Notes: generated by a model from the letters alone, not told the origin. A DNA stretch of 64,000 bases from Flabesymbios commensalis (GCA_964017125.1 OZ024908.1:87133664-87197663), one strand, 5' to 3'; numbered from the stretch's first letter, positions 45,601-54,480 are shown. Numbers and translations are program-made.

Positions 45601-48600
45601 CTTTGGTCTCCATGTTTTATACGAAAATATTTCAAGAGTTGTAAAGGTTGATTGTAACATTGACCCTCCTACCACCCAGCTATTTACTGTACGTTTCATT
45701 CACTTGTTGATTTGAATCTCTGCCCCAATTCTCAGGAAGTAGACACTTAAGATATCATAAATTACAGCTCAAAACTGTTAGCTCATTGTGGTGGTTAATG
45801 CCATTTTTTATCCAACATATTTAATTCAAAATTTTCCCATATTTCACATTGCACATGTGATGGGTATAAATAACAAAGTGTGATTTGATTGTACACGTAG
45901 AATGTGCTTTATTCGTCCCACAGGCACAGTGAGCATAACAACAGAACCACAGCCTCTCTACGTCCAGAGTGGAGAACCTCTAACGCTGACATGTCGATCC
46001 AATGACGAGGGCAGCGACGATGATCTGCGCTGGTATCTACAAGGAAAACTGGCACAAAGCTACCCCGGGTTCACAGTAGAAGCCACGATGGACGACGATG
46101 AAGACGTCCCAGTCAGCACTCTGAGGAAGAGCGCGATGGAGCTGAACGAATCCAGCGTTTACAGCTGCCGACCAAACGGGAACTATGACCTGGGCTACAA
46201 CCTGCCGGTCTACGTCTTCAGCAGTATGTGACCTCTGAACCCTCCACGTTCACTGCCCCTCCGTGTCGTCACCCACCAGTAATAGCCAGTCTATATGTAT
46301 CATTGCATCGTAAACAGTCTTTGAGATATATCGTGCGGTTGTACATGTATAAGATGTTCCATGTCGGAGGGCTGTCATTTATTACGTTCACATTTGACTT
46401 GAGAACTCTTTTGTGCCAGGCTGCTTTATGTAGGAATTATCATCATTTACACCTTTTTATTTAACAAAATTGTCACTTGGGGATTAAAGTGTGGCATTTG
46501 CCACATTAACAAGTGGCATATACACCTTTTAATCCTCAGGAGATGAAATCTTCTGCTGTGCCTACTCTCTTCATGGAACATTTATCCTGCATGATTGTTG
46601 TTCCATCCTATCTTAACACTGCAATACCTTATTTAATACACTCAATCTTAACTTGCATGAAGCACTAATCGGTGTAGTCGGTGGATGTTGTATTAACACT
46701 TGTACTAACATTACGGCAGATTTGTTTATTTGGTGTGGGTAACTAATAATAATTAACAGATATAAATCACGTAATGTGTCTTACTTTTCAGGGATATATT
46801 CCGCTCTACAAACCTAAAGGCTGTATCTGCTTACTTGTAAAGTAAGCAGATACTGCCTTTTGGCTTTGCAGGGTTATAGTAGTCTCTGAGATTTATATGT
46901 CGCTGAAACTGTTGACACTATTAAAAAAAAAATTTAACTTTTAAAATCTAGATATTTAAGTGATGATTTAATAAGGCAACTCAGCTCTTCAACCCAGGTG
47001 ATACTTCAACCTATTCAGTTCTCATCCTAGCTCTGAGTGATTAGTATCGAATTGAGTAGCCCAATGTTAAAAAAATTGGTACACTTTAAAATCAGTAGTC
47101 AAGATATTTTAGTTACAAAGACTTATTTGCAATATCATAAAAATGGCCTGCATAGCGGCTTACAGTTTTTTTGCTCATAAAATATTGCAAAAACAGCCAT
47201 TTGTGTTTTATATTGGTCATATATTTAAATTCCTTTCAATTTATTTTGACCTAAAATCCAATGTGCTGTATTTTAATTTTGCATGATCAGTCTACATGGT
47301 GCTTACTGCATAATTATTTACTGGATGTAGCGAAAATTCTAGTTGAAGCAGAGCACTGCAAATATTGCATTATAACCAATGGGGTAGTGGTCTGTGGACA
47401 AATCAATAGCCAAAACTAATTTTTAGTAGCAACATTCAGCTGGTTGTTGCCAATGACTACTTAAAGACTTGGACCAAAACAATTTTGCTCATGTTTAGCC
47501 AGAATATTTTTTGTGGAAATTTGTGGAATCACATCAAAGCAGCACATTCTGTAGGGAAAGGGAAATTTAAAATGTCAAGCCCCTGTCTGGTTTACAAGAT
47601 AAAGTATAATGTGCTATGACAGTGGAAAAGTGGCAGTTGGCTGCCTATATGAGATTCTCACTTGCATACAAAATGTAATTTCGGGAATGTTCAAATTGCC
47701 TCCCATAAGGTGAACATTACAGTTTTGTTGCCCATTTATAATGATCGTTTTGCGGGGTTTTTTTCATATTTTAACTCGGATCACTGTATTCAGAACATTT
47801 AATAAGCCATTGGCTGTTGGAAATTTGGCTGGGCCGTTGTTATCAACTTGAGCTAATTAACCTTTTAATCACAAAATGTATTTAGAAGTTTAGATAAAAT
47901 AAGAGTCAGCAAGATTTAGAAAGGGTTGACCTTGATTTTGACAAATCTGAAAAATTTTCGCTCACTTAAAGTTGTGGATCGTGCCTCGACTTCAGGTGAG
48001 TAAAAATTCAAATTAAATTATTCGGGTCAACCCTTCAGTGCGGGGACAGCCTATGTCTGTAGACGGCAGATTCCGACGTCTAATGTCGATCCCCGCCCTG
48101 GAAGAGTAGAAATATTTATAATGGCCATTGACCTATAACATAGGTATTCAAATAAAGCAGAAAAAGATGACTAAGAGATTTATGATTTCAAATTTAAGAA
48201 AACCCTTTGATCCCCATGGTTTATATCAGCATTGTAAGGGCTTAAGTTATCAACTGCTGACGCAACTCCTATCCCAGTCAATGAAAATCAGCCATTTACT
48301 CAACTCAGATTTTGAAGGGTTCTTCCTTTCTCCCAGGACTATAAGTAAATGTTATTAAAGAATAGTCAACTTGTCCATATGTATGAGTGCCCAATGGATT
48401 AACCCTTACAGCGCGGGGATCGACTTTAGACGACGGAATCAGACGTCTAAATTCGCTGCGCGCACTAAAAGGATTAAAATATTTATAATGGCCATAGACC
48501 AATAACATAGGTATTCAAATAAAGTGAAGGAGCTAACTAATATATTTAGGATGATTTCAAATTGAAAAAAACCCTTGGTCTCCATGGTTCATACAAACAT

Positions 48601-51600
48601 AATTCAGCTTGTCAGGGTTGATTAGTGTCACGTTAATGGCAGATCTCTAGCTTAATTTGTGTCACTAATGCAATTTTAGAGATAAGGCTACCTAGTTTAA
48701 GATTTAAAGCTCATAATTTTCCATTTTTTTTTACAAAGTGAGCGGCGAAACAGTAGTAATAAGGGAGTATAAAGAAGACGTTGAGCTACAATGTAATGTG
48801 GAGTCCAAGGAGTCCATCGACTACCAGCCCGTAAGTTGGTCCTTTAAAGGTGAAAAAATCGAGGAGGATGAGGAAGAAGAAAAACCAAAATATACCATTT
48901 TTGGCAAAAATGATACTCTGGTCGTCCATAAAGCATGTAAGTACAGGATTTATGTAAGCCTTGTAATATTGTCGACTTTAATATGGCAGTTCAGAGACAA
49001 TTTTTTTTTTAAATAAACACTAAAGTTCTATTAACTTTTTAAGCATGAATTTTATCACTGCTAACCTTTTTCCTGCTAATCACGACTATTGTCGTTTTAA
49101 GGTATTTCATTTGTCGATCAAGACAATGCTATTGGGAACGAAATGTTTGTTTAGACATCAAGATATGCAAATGTTTGATTTCAAATTAAACCAATCTGAG
49201 TAATTTTCAACCACTTGAGATTGTGGATTGCGGTAGTGAGACACAACCTCAAGTGATTGAAAATTTGAATAAGTTAACTTAGCAGGATAAGGGTTAATCT
49301 ATTTTGTTAGCAGGTTAAATGAATGAAATGAGTGTTTGAAGTTAGAAGTGTAAGAAGTTAGGAGAATAAAAAGACATGATATAATCAACAAGTTTTATTA
49401 TTAACCCTTTTATGCCTAAATTTACCGCAATTCTCAACTTGTAGTGGATGAAGATGATTTGATGTGGTTTAAAAAGAAAATCACCATGTATTGGTAAACC
49501 AGTTTCATGGTAATTTTCGTTCTAAAACCCTTGGTTGTAGGAAAATTAAGTATGTTTTCAGGGATGTAAAATGATGCTTTAGTGCTTCGTGAGGGCTTAA
49601 ATTGTTAAATATTTTCTCATAGCTAAAATATATATCAAGTTGAGTTTGTTTAGTCAGTCATTAGATCATTGTTTCTGATATATGGTTTCTTACGTTCAAT
49701 TTCTTTTAATTTTCTGTGATGTTCGATATTTTTTCAGCCAAAGAAGATATTGGAATCTACACATGTAAGATGAAGATGAAGAACGGACAAACATTCAGTA
49801 CAAATATCTCCCTAGAATGTAAGTTAGAATCAATCGGTAATATCAAATACACATCATATACATCATATAAGTTCAGTGAACTATTGTTTGAATACAATAT
49901 TTTAACTCTTATGCTGCTGAATTGTTGGCTTCTATTTTTCATTCATTCGAAGCTGGAATTGCTAACTCAATTTATAGCTTCAAATGATGAAACAGAAGTA
50001 TATTTATGAAAAATAGACACATCCAATATTGAATTATTAGATTAACTAAGCATCTACTAAAACTATTGTATTAAATTTAGTGGTATTTCAATTGATCTAA
50101 AACATCCTTAACCCTTTAAGCCCTCATGATGCATTAAGGCATCATTTTAAATCCTTGAACACTGACTTAATTTTCCTACAACTAGGTGTTTTAGAATGAA
50201 AATTTTCATGAAACTGGTTTACTAATACATTGTATTTTTCTTTAATTTTTCACCCACTTCAAATCATCTTCATTCACTACAAGTCAAAAATTGCGACAGC
50301 AATTCGCGGCTTGTAGTGGATGAAGATGACAAAGGTAAATTCAGGCTTGAAAGGTTTAAAAACCGTATATATATGGTTCCCACAGCACAAGGGTTCATTA
50401 AATCCATTGGTACCCTCAACTATTCTGTAGTAAATTAGTAACTAGATTTGGGATATCGCAATACATTTGTGCTCATTGTATGTTAACTGGTCCTGCTGAA
50501 TTGTATGTTTATATTTTTCATCCACTTGAAGCTGGAATTGCCAACGCCATTTTCAGTTTTAAATGACGAAAAATATATATTTTTATTTAAAATATCTCTC
50601 AAATTGAATTATTTGCCAAACTTAACATCTAGCACAAAAAATTTTCATTTACACTTCATTTTACTAGCCTGCCTTGTAATTTAAAAAAAGTGGGCTATTG
50701 CAATTGAAATTCGGCTTTGTGTTGGGTGTCAGTGTCGGCATTAACATTTACTTGTGGGCACAATAACTTTGATGGAAGTTTTCATGTATCCTGCTCAAAT
50801 TTGTTCTACATGTTGCTGAACCAGTTCTCAGGACAAGTTCAATAATGGCAGCGGGCTATTGTTGAGTGTCCTGTTGTGTTTTTGTTTTGAAATTTGTTTC
50901 AAAACATATATAATTATGAGTTCCAGCGGTGCAAGGGTTATATATTGCCCCCCTTGGAGTTAGAAGGTGCTAAGCTGCCACTTTACAAAGTGGCAAAAGT
51001 GGCAGCTTAGCACCTTGTACCTCCCAAGGGGACGATATTATTACTAAGATATCTATAGTCACCTAACCATTTTTTCTGTTGCAGCTGAGCCATACGTGCA
51101 CAAGTTCGACAAATCTAAAAATCTGGTTCAAGGAGATCCTTTAGTTCTGGAGTGTGATGTGTGGGGACTTCCCCAGATTAAGATCACCTGGTTTAAGCAA
51201 GGAGAGGAGGAAGGTTCTGACATAGAGCCCCTCGATATCTCTGACGACCGCATCAAGCTCAGCCCCTATGAAGGTGTGGAGAACGCTTCACTTAGAATCG
51301 AGAACTTGGAGGATGCGGACCGCGCTCACTACACCTGTAACGCTGAGAACGAGCACGGCAGTGATAACAGCACTATTCTCGTCAGAGTCAAGGGTAAGTC
51401 AGACTGTCACGGATTGATGACTTTTTCACAATTGCCAGCTTCAAATAGATGAAAATTAACCATACACTATTTTTTTTTTTTCCGGAATTTCATTTCTTTA
51501 AATAAAAAAATGTTGTGTCTGGTCAATTGTGTGAATCGCTTCTTTGTACTTTTCCTTCATTTAGAGCACATTTGTGCAGAGCACAATTTCCAGCTTCAAA

Positions 51601-52928
51601 TTATTGATGAAAAAAGAGTACCATTTATGGAAAACAGACACCTTTCAAATTGAAACAAAATCAATAACATATCATCTCGTACAAGCTATTTCATTAATTT
51701 GAGCTATTTCATCAATTTGAGTGGTATCTGTTTATCTAAAGTTGATCCCCGCACTGAAAGAGAAAAATATTTATAGTGAGTCATGACTTAGTCCCCTAAC
51801 ATAAGTATTCAAATAAAACAAGAAGGGCAAACCAAGACATTTATGTTGTATCTGTTTATTTCAGACAAGTTGGCTGCTTTATGGCCATTCCTGGGAATCT
51901 GCGCTGAAGTTACAATTCTCTGCATCATTATTTTTGTGTATGAGCGTCGTCGTAACAAGAAGCTGGAGGAAGAGGAAAGACAGGAAGAGGCTGGTCACCT
52001 GTGAGTATTTGCCACATGTTAACATTGACCCCTAGAGCCCTCATATTGACTTTCTAACCACCTGGGGTGGGGGTGATTTCCACTTATGTGAACAGTTGTT
52101 AATATAAGGTAAATGTGTTAACTATAAGAATAAATTTCTGCTGTACTTGCTAAGACCAGATTTAACCCTTGTCCTGCTGAATTGCTTCAATTGTATTTTT
52201 CGTCATTTGAAGCTGGAATTGCTAACGCAATTTCCAGCTTCAAATGAAGAAAAATATTACTATTTATGAAAAATAGACATGTCTAAAATTAAATTATTGG
52301 ATTAACAAAGCATCTATTAAAAATTATTTTATGAAAATTAAGTGATTTTTTTATTGATCTAATAAAATATTCTTAACCCTGTATATATCGGGCATAGCAG
52401 GACAAGGGTTAATATGACAAAATCATAGTAATCTCATGTAGCCATGCCCAGATATATCAACCCAGACTGCAGCGCGGGGACTGTCTTTATATGTCAGAAT
52501 CTGTATACGTCGGAAACTGACGTCTTTATACGTCTGTGGATGTCAGATTCTGATATATAAAGATGGTCCCCTCACTGAAAGAATTATCATATTTCTAATG
52601 GTCGTAGACCCGAACATAAGTACTCGAATGTGGTGGGAAGACCTAACGAAGACATGTAAGATGATTTTAAATTTAAAAAAACCTTCCGTCTCCATGGTTT
52701 ATATGAAAATAATTCGGCGCTATAAGGGTTGAATTTTCTCTAATAGCAATTCAAATAGTATATTTTAGAAAAAAATGTTATCGCTTAAAAGGTAATACCA
52801 ACTGACTGCGTTTTGTCAGAATCTGCGTATGCTTTTATTTATTTTGCATACTGTATGGAAACCTCTTCTTTTTCAGAACCAATTCAAATGATCACAAAGG
52901 CAAAGATGAAGTGAGGCATAGGAAGTAG
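36611..52928 (+). CDS. BSG: basigin/neuroplastin-family immunoglobulin membrane protein, eight exons
   Basis: Exons 36611-36674, 40821-40850 (possibly optional), 45924-46223, 48739-48936, 49738-49818, 51085-51393, 51865-52000, 52877-52928; 389 codons plus stop. Signal peptide (MHFRISISICLVALALQSYA), Ig1 in exon 3 (LTCRSN to YSCRPN), Ig2 across exons 4 and 5 (LQCNVES to IYTCKMK), Ig3 in exon 6 (LECDVWG to HYTCNAENEHG), transmembrane segment about 331-355 (ALWPFLGICAEVTILCIIIF) with Glu 342, then tail ending NDHKGKDEVRHRK. ALWPFLG, the buried Glu and the tail match vertebrate basigin and neuroplastin, which escort monocarboxylate transporters to the plasma membrane. Five Asn-glycosylation sequons (NESS, NDTL, NISL, NASL, NSTI). 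All introns up to exon 7 are phase 1. Basigin versus neuroplastin cannot be decided. Confidence 0.95.
37095..37330. mobile_element. TA-1 remnant
   Basis: AACTCAATCAATTCTCAACA and AATTTTCTTGAAATTATGCA match the TA-1 arm; ends decayed. Confidence 0.45.
37331..38905. other. intron 1 of the basigin gene, no feature seen
   Basis: AT-rich sequence. A gap-free frame at 37679-37870 shows no domain. Confidence 0.45.
38910..39150. mobile_element. TH1 element
   Basis: CCCTTACAAGGTGGTGATC to TATTTTAGCACT; hairpin at left; shares TTAA 39151-39154 with the next. Confidence 0.85.
39155..39356. mobile_element. TH1 element
   Basis: GCCTTACAGCGCAGGG to ATTCAGTGCT then TTAA 39357-39360; same orientation as its neighbour, hairpin at left. 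Confidence 0.85.
39361..40338. other. intron 1, no feature seen
   Basis: Poly-A/poly-T stretch at 39420-39455; 39675-39790 has weak TH2-like termini (CCTTGTGCTGCTGAAATA). No gene. Confidence 0.4.
40340..40535. mobile_element. TH1 element, hairpin mostly lost
   Basis: AAAATATTTATAATGGCCGT and body to AACACATTCAGGG; TTAA 40536-40539; hairpin side left. Confidence 0.8.
40821..40850 (+). CDS. BSG: basigin-like exon 2, 30-nt candidate cassette
   Basis: 30 nt (ELSSGPNSDD) between a strong acceptor (CATTTTGCAG) and a strong donor (GTAAGTACTT). It starts and ends in phase 1, so it can be skipped without breaking the frame (exon 1 to exon 3 gives Gly instead). No homology supports it. Confidence 0.55.
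40961..41160. mobile_element. TH2 element
   Basis: TTAA 40957-40960 and 41161-41164 exact; CCCTTGTGCTGCTGG to TTCAGCAGGGCAAGAG; hairpin at right. 200 bp. Confidence 0.9.
41165..41950. other. intron 2, no feature seen
   Basis: AT-rich, no recognised element. Confidence 0.45.
41955..42175. mobile_element. TH3 element
   Basis: TATTGGGAATGAAATGCGTG body and hairpin at right (CACTTGAAGTTGTGGTTC to GGCACAACTTCAAGTGGG). Confidence 0.75.
42176..43340. other. intron 2, no feature seen
   Basis: AT-rich, no recognised element. Confidence 0.45.
43346..43441. repeat. PAL1 palindrome, nearly complete
   Basis: CCAGCAAACACAAAACATTT to TGTGTTCTGTTTGCTGG, centre CCAAGGTCGAAGACCTTGG. The best preserved copy: arms of about 45 bp. 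Confidence 0.9.
43892..44086. mobile_element. TH2 element
   Basis: CCCTTGTCCTGTTGAATTG to CGCAACACAAGGG; hairpin at left; flanks TTCA and TCAC. Confidence 0.85.
44091..44399. mobile_element. TH2 element with nested PAL1
   Basis: CCCTGTGCTTCCCTCGG, then a PAL1 (44127-44198), then TGCTAACGCAGTTCCAGC and an end CAGCAGGACAAGGG. The hairpin side is left and one arm was lost. Confidence 0.7.
44127..44198. repeat. PAL1 palindrome nested in TH2
   Basis: CAATGTTGTACCAATGTCGG and CCAACATTGGTACAACATTG pair; centre CAGCGTCGTAGACAGTG. Confidence 0.8.
44478..44545. mobile_element. TH3 hairpin remnant
   Basis: CACATGAAGTTGTGGTGCCG and CACACAGCTTATAAGTGG. Confidence 0.55.
44546..45427. other. intron 2, no feature seen
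   Basis: AT-rich, no recognised element. Confidence 0.45.
45428..45647. mobile_element. TH1 element
   Basis: CCCTTTCAACATGGGGACC to GAGTTGTAAAGG; hairpin at left; flanks TTAT and TTGA. Confidence 0.85.
45924..46223 (+). CDS. BSG: basigin-like exon 3, Ig domain 1
   Basis: 100 codons: TVSITTEPQPLYVQSGEPLT, then LTCRSNDEG, LRWYLQGK, and SSVYSCRPN. Two Cys about 57 residues apart and a Trp give the Ig fold. Acceptor CCCACAG, donor GTATGTG. Confidence 0.93.
46472..46548. repeat. hairpin
   Basis: CTTGGGGATTAAAGTGTGGC with GTGGCATATACACCTTTTAA and TCCTC; imperfect stem. Confidence 0.6.
46790..46890. repeat. PAL2 palindrome
   Basis: AACCTAAAGGCTGTATCTGC, TTACTTGTAAAGTAAGCAG, TGCCTTTTGGCTTTGCAGGG; nearly complete palindrome. 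Confidence 0.85.
46895..47855. other. intron 3, no feature seen
   Basis: No recognised element. Confidence 0.45.
47861..48026. mobile_element. TH5 element
   Basis: TTAA 47857-47860; TTTTAATCACAAAATGT body, hairpin at right (CTCACTTAAAGTTGTGGATC to GACTTCAGGTGAG), end TTATTCGGG; TCAA shared with the next TH1. Confidence 0.75.
48031..48240. mobile_element. TH1 element
   Basis: CCCTTCAGTGCGGGGACAGC to AGCATTGTAAGGG; hairpin at left. Confidence 0.88.
48403..48617. mobile_element. TH1 element
   Basis: CCCTTACAGCGCGGGGATCG after TTAA 48399-48402; hairpin at left; ends CTTGTCAGGG before TTGA. 121 bp from exon 4. Confidence 0.88.
48739..48936 (+). CDS. BSG: basigin-like exon 4, first part of Ig domain 2
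   Basis: VIREYKEDVELQCNVESK, VSWSFKGEKIEEDEEEEKPK, FGKNDTLVVHKA. Acidic insert EEDEEEE in the domain. Donor GTAAGTAC; phase 1 both sides. Confidence 0.9.
49065..49293. mobile_element. TH3 element, nearly complete
   Basis: CTTTTTCCTGCTAATCACG to TTAGCAGGATAAGGG then TTAA 49294-49297; hairpin at right with tip GGATTGCGGTAGTGAGAC. 229 bp. Confidence 0.92.
49405..49604. mobile_element. TH4 element, one hairpin arm lost
   Basis: TTAA 49401-49404 and 49605-49608; CAATTCTCAACTTGTAGTGG near the left end. Confidence 0.85.
49738..49818 (+). CDS. BSG: basigin-like exon 5, second part of Ig domain 2
   Basis: 27 codons: KEDIGIYTCKMKMKNGQTFS, TNISLE. Carries the second Ig Cys (DxGxYxC). Donor GTAAGTTAG. 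Confidence 0.92.
49906..50393. mobile_element. TH2 element with nested TH4
   Basis: CTCTTATGCTGCTGAATTG to CCACAGCACAAGGG; hairpin at left; TTAA 49902-49905. Interrupted by TH4 at 50112-50355. Confidence 0.92.
50112..50355. mobile_element. TH4 element nested in TH2
   Basis: TTAA 50108-50111 and 50356-50359. The TH2 copy at 23013-23264 reads CATGCTTTAAACCATAT on its reverse strand at this point, which is the empty site. Hairpin at right. 244 bp. Confidence 0.95.
50487..50937. mobile_element. TH2 element with inserted repeat
   Basis: TGGTCCTGCTGAATTG after TTAA 50483-50486, hairpin at left, ending CCAGCGGTGCAAGGG. At about 50660-50885 it holds a block with ACTTGTGGGCACAATAACTT related to 57050-57700. 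Confidence 0.75.
50948..51040. repeat. palindrome next to an exon
   Basis: AAGGTGCTAAGCTGCCACTT and AAGTGGCAGCTTAGCACCTT pair over 20 bp, with CCCCTTGG and CCAAGGGG outside. Ends 44 bp before exon 6. Confidence 0.85.
51085..51393 (+). CDS. BSG: basigin-like exon 6, Ig domain 3
   Basis: 103 codons: SEPYVHKFDKSKNLVQGDPL, VLECDVWGLPQIKITWFKQG, ENASLRIENLEDADRAHYTC, NAENEHGSDNSTILVRVKG. A complete I-set type domain. Donor GTAAGTC. Confidence 0.95.
51418..51734. mobile_element. TH2 remnant
   Basis: CACAATTGCCAGCTTCAAAT and CACAATTTCCAGCTTCAAAT lie at 51427 and 51581; GTGGTATCTGTTTATCTAAA matches the TH2 end part. Confidence 0.5.
51736..51850. mobile_element. TH1 remnant at exon 7 acceptor
   Basis: GTTGATCCCCGCACTGAAAG then body AAATATTTATAGTG to GACATTTATGTT; hairpin side left. 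Bounded by the 12-bp direct repeat GTATCTGTTTAT (51724-51735, 51848-51859), the second copy being part of the exon 7 acceptor tract. Confidence 0.7.
51865..52000 (+). CDS. BSG: basigin-like exon 7, transmembrane segment
   Basis: DKLAALWPFLGICAEVTILC, IIIFVYERRRNKKLEEEERQ, EEAGHL. Hydrophobic span with one Glu followed by an Arg/Lys stop-transfer cluster. Donor GTGAGT; phase 2. Confidence 0.96.
52166..52408. mobile_element. TH2 element, complete
   Basis: Exact TTAA on both sides (52162-52165, 52409-52412); ends CCCTTGTCCTGCT and AGCAGGACAAGGG are a perfect 13-bp inverted repeat; hairpin at left, tip AATTGCTAACGCAATT. 243 bp. Best family reference. Confidence 0.97.
52461..52728. mobile_element. 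TH1 element, subtype with changed arms
   Basis: Hairpin at left with GGGGACTGTCTTTATA and, on the other arm, TATAAAGATGGTCCCC; other copies have GGGGATCGACTTTA in both arms. End CGCTATAAGGG before TTGA. 268 bp. Confidence 0.9.
52877..52928 (+). CDS. BSG: basigin-like exon 8, cytoplasmic tail and stop
   Basis: TNSNDHKGKDEVRHRK and TAG at 52926-52928. The vertebrate tails end QNDKGKNVRQR-like, so the end is conserved. Acceptor TTTTTCAG. Confidence 0.92.
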
Positions 52929-53458
52929 TATTAAGAGATGTCGTCCAGTGCTGTTCCCACCTCGGACATTCCCTCCGTGGTTAAAACCACGCTGACCCCT
53001 CTCAGCCTGATCATCCGCTGACCATCAACAAGTAACAACAACCAGAGAATCGACGTGATCACCGTATATCTAGCAACCTGTAAAAGCCAAGTGATCACAG
53101 CTTTACATTATCATCACTCGACAGGACTCTTGCTGATCGTGAAAAGTGATTTTAAAAAGGTCATGTCATTTAGTATTGTTCAAATTGGAAGTCATTTTGT
53201 TAATAGAACCCCGGTATATATGAACTTACAAGAGAACCATTCCCTTGTTAGTTCATATTTTACACATTTGAGCCATGAGATGCTATTGATCTCTGACAGT
53301 AGGATATAAATTGAGAAAATAGATGTAATTCTTCTTAGGGAATTAGACATTTTGACTTGTTATCAATGTAGATTTGTGGACACATTTATTGTCCTAGTTG
53401 TCACTGATACATATTGAAGTATTAGCATTGTCGACGGGACTGTGGTATCACCTATGGT

Positions 53459-53504
53459 TGAAAGGGTTAATTCACCCCTTGTTGGGTGACAAATTAACCC
53501 TTTA
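53459..53504. repeat. hairpin with back-to-back TTAA termini
   Basis: GAAAGGGTTAATTCACCCC and GGGTGACAAATTAACCCTTT form an imperfect stem with loop TTGTT. It reads as two TH-type termini pointing away from each other. Confidence 0.7.
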
Positions 53505-53964
53505 AGCTTTAGGTGATCAGTCATTATTACACTGAATCACTCTCTACAGACTTCAGACTTGTGAAGTAATATATATATATGTCTTGCACTAGGTACTGTT
53601 GAAACAATTTTTTTTCTGTACAGATTTCGCTCGTATCAGGCCACGTTTTGCAGGCGTCATGTGATACAATTTCCCTTTTATATTTAGATGGGTTTATAAC
53701 CCCCCCTTCCAGTTTAATGTTTGTCTAGCATCGTAGTCGGAACAAAAGCTGCTTCCTAGCAAAGCAAATTTGTATTATATCGAGTGTGCTCGATTTAAAA
53801 TGTGATACGATGTGCATGTGTTTTGTGTGTCTGAAATTGTACAAAGTATGAGATTGGAGAGTGTGTGTGGATTGAAAGATATTATTATTAATGAGGCGCT
53901 ATTTCTGTAAATACAAATTTTCTTATCATTATGTCCTGATATCATGCTTTTAAGATCTATTTAT

Positions 53965-54075
53965 GATCAAAACCCAGCCAATATCATAAGACGTTGAAAG
54001 AATGCTGGTTTAATTTGCTCCACTGTATACGACACTTGACCAACATTAAACCAACATTGGTTCATCATCTTTTTT
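53965..54075. repeat. PAL1, diverged
   Basis: GAATGCTGGTTTAATTTGCT, then ACCAACATTAAACCAACATT. Confidence 0.75.
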
Positions 54076-54154
54076 GCTGTTCAAGTTACCTTTTAACCCT
54101 AAGATAATTTTGAGTAATTTTCAATCACTGAGGTGGAAATTGTGGTGGCACAGC

Positions 54155-54262
54155 AAACAGGAGAAATTGACGCAATGTTGTTTTAATGTTGGTCCAGCAT
54201 CGCAGACATGGGCCAACATTTAGCCAACATTGGGTTAATCTGGCGTGTTTGCTGGGTAGTGA
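54155..54262. repeat. PAL1 palindrome
   Basis: ACGCAATGTTGTTTTAATGT and CCAACATTGGGTTAATCTGG; ends GCAAACAGG and GTTTGCTGGG. Confidence 0.8.
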
Positions 54263-54461
54263 TAGGAAAAGTGATTAAATTTCTGTGTTAAAAGGTGAAT
54301 CAAATGTATGATGTTGAGGACTAGTCTGTTATCACGTCTGAGGAAATGGATGTAGTTTTAGGTTTTTTGCTACTTTTTGTCTCACTGACTGTTTTAGAAG
54401 AGTTAACTTTGTTATGATGAAAAAGAAAAACATTTTTATCCCCAAATTTTACATTTTGAAT

Positions 54462-54467
54462 AATAAA
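54462..54467 (+). promoter_or_regulatory. poly(A) signal AATAAA
   Basis: First AATAAA after the basigin-like stop codon, about 1.5 kb downstream. Confidence 0.5.
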
Positions 54468-54480
54468 ACCACAGTTGATG

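Larger units (their letters stand above)
52929..54480 (+). other. BSG: probable 3' UTR of the basigin gene
   Basis: Follows the stop without a splice signal noted. First AATAAA is at 54462-54467; another at 56742-56747. It contains a hairpin (53459-53504) and two PAL1 copies. Extent inferred. Confidence 0.5.

Noticed and set aside
46224-46464. Frame running on past basigin exon 3
   Set aside because: In-frame TGA follows the donor at once (AGT ATG TGA); the frame after it has no Ig features.
14595-52728. Telomere-like repeats suggested by CCCTAA/AACCCTT words
   Set aside because: The words occur once at element ends and are not tandem.
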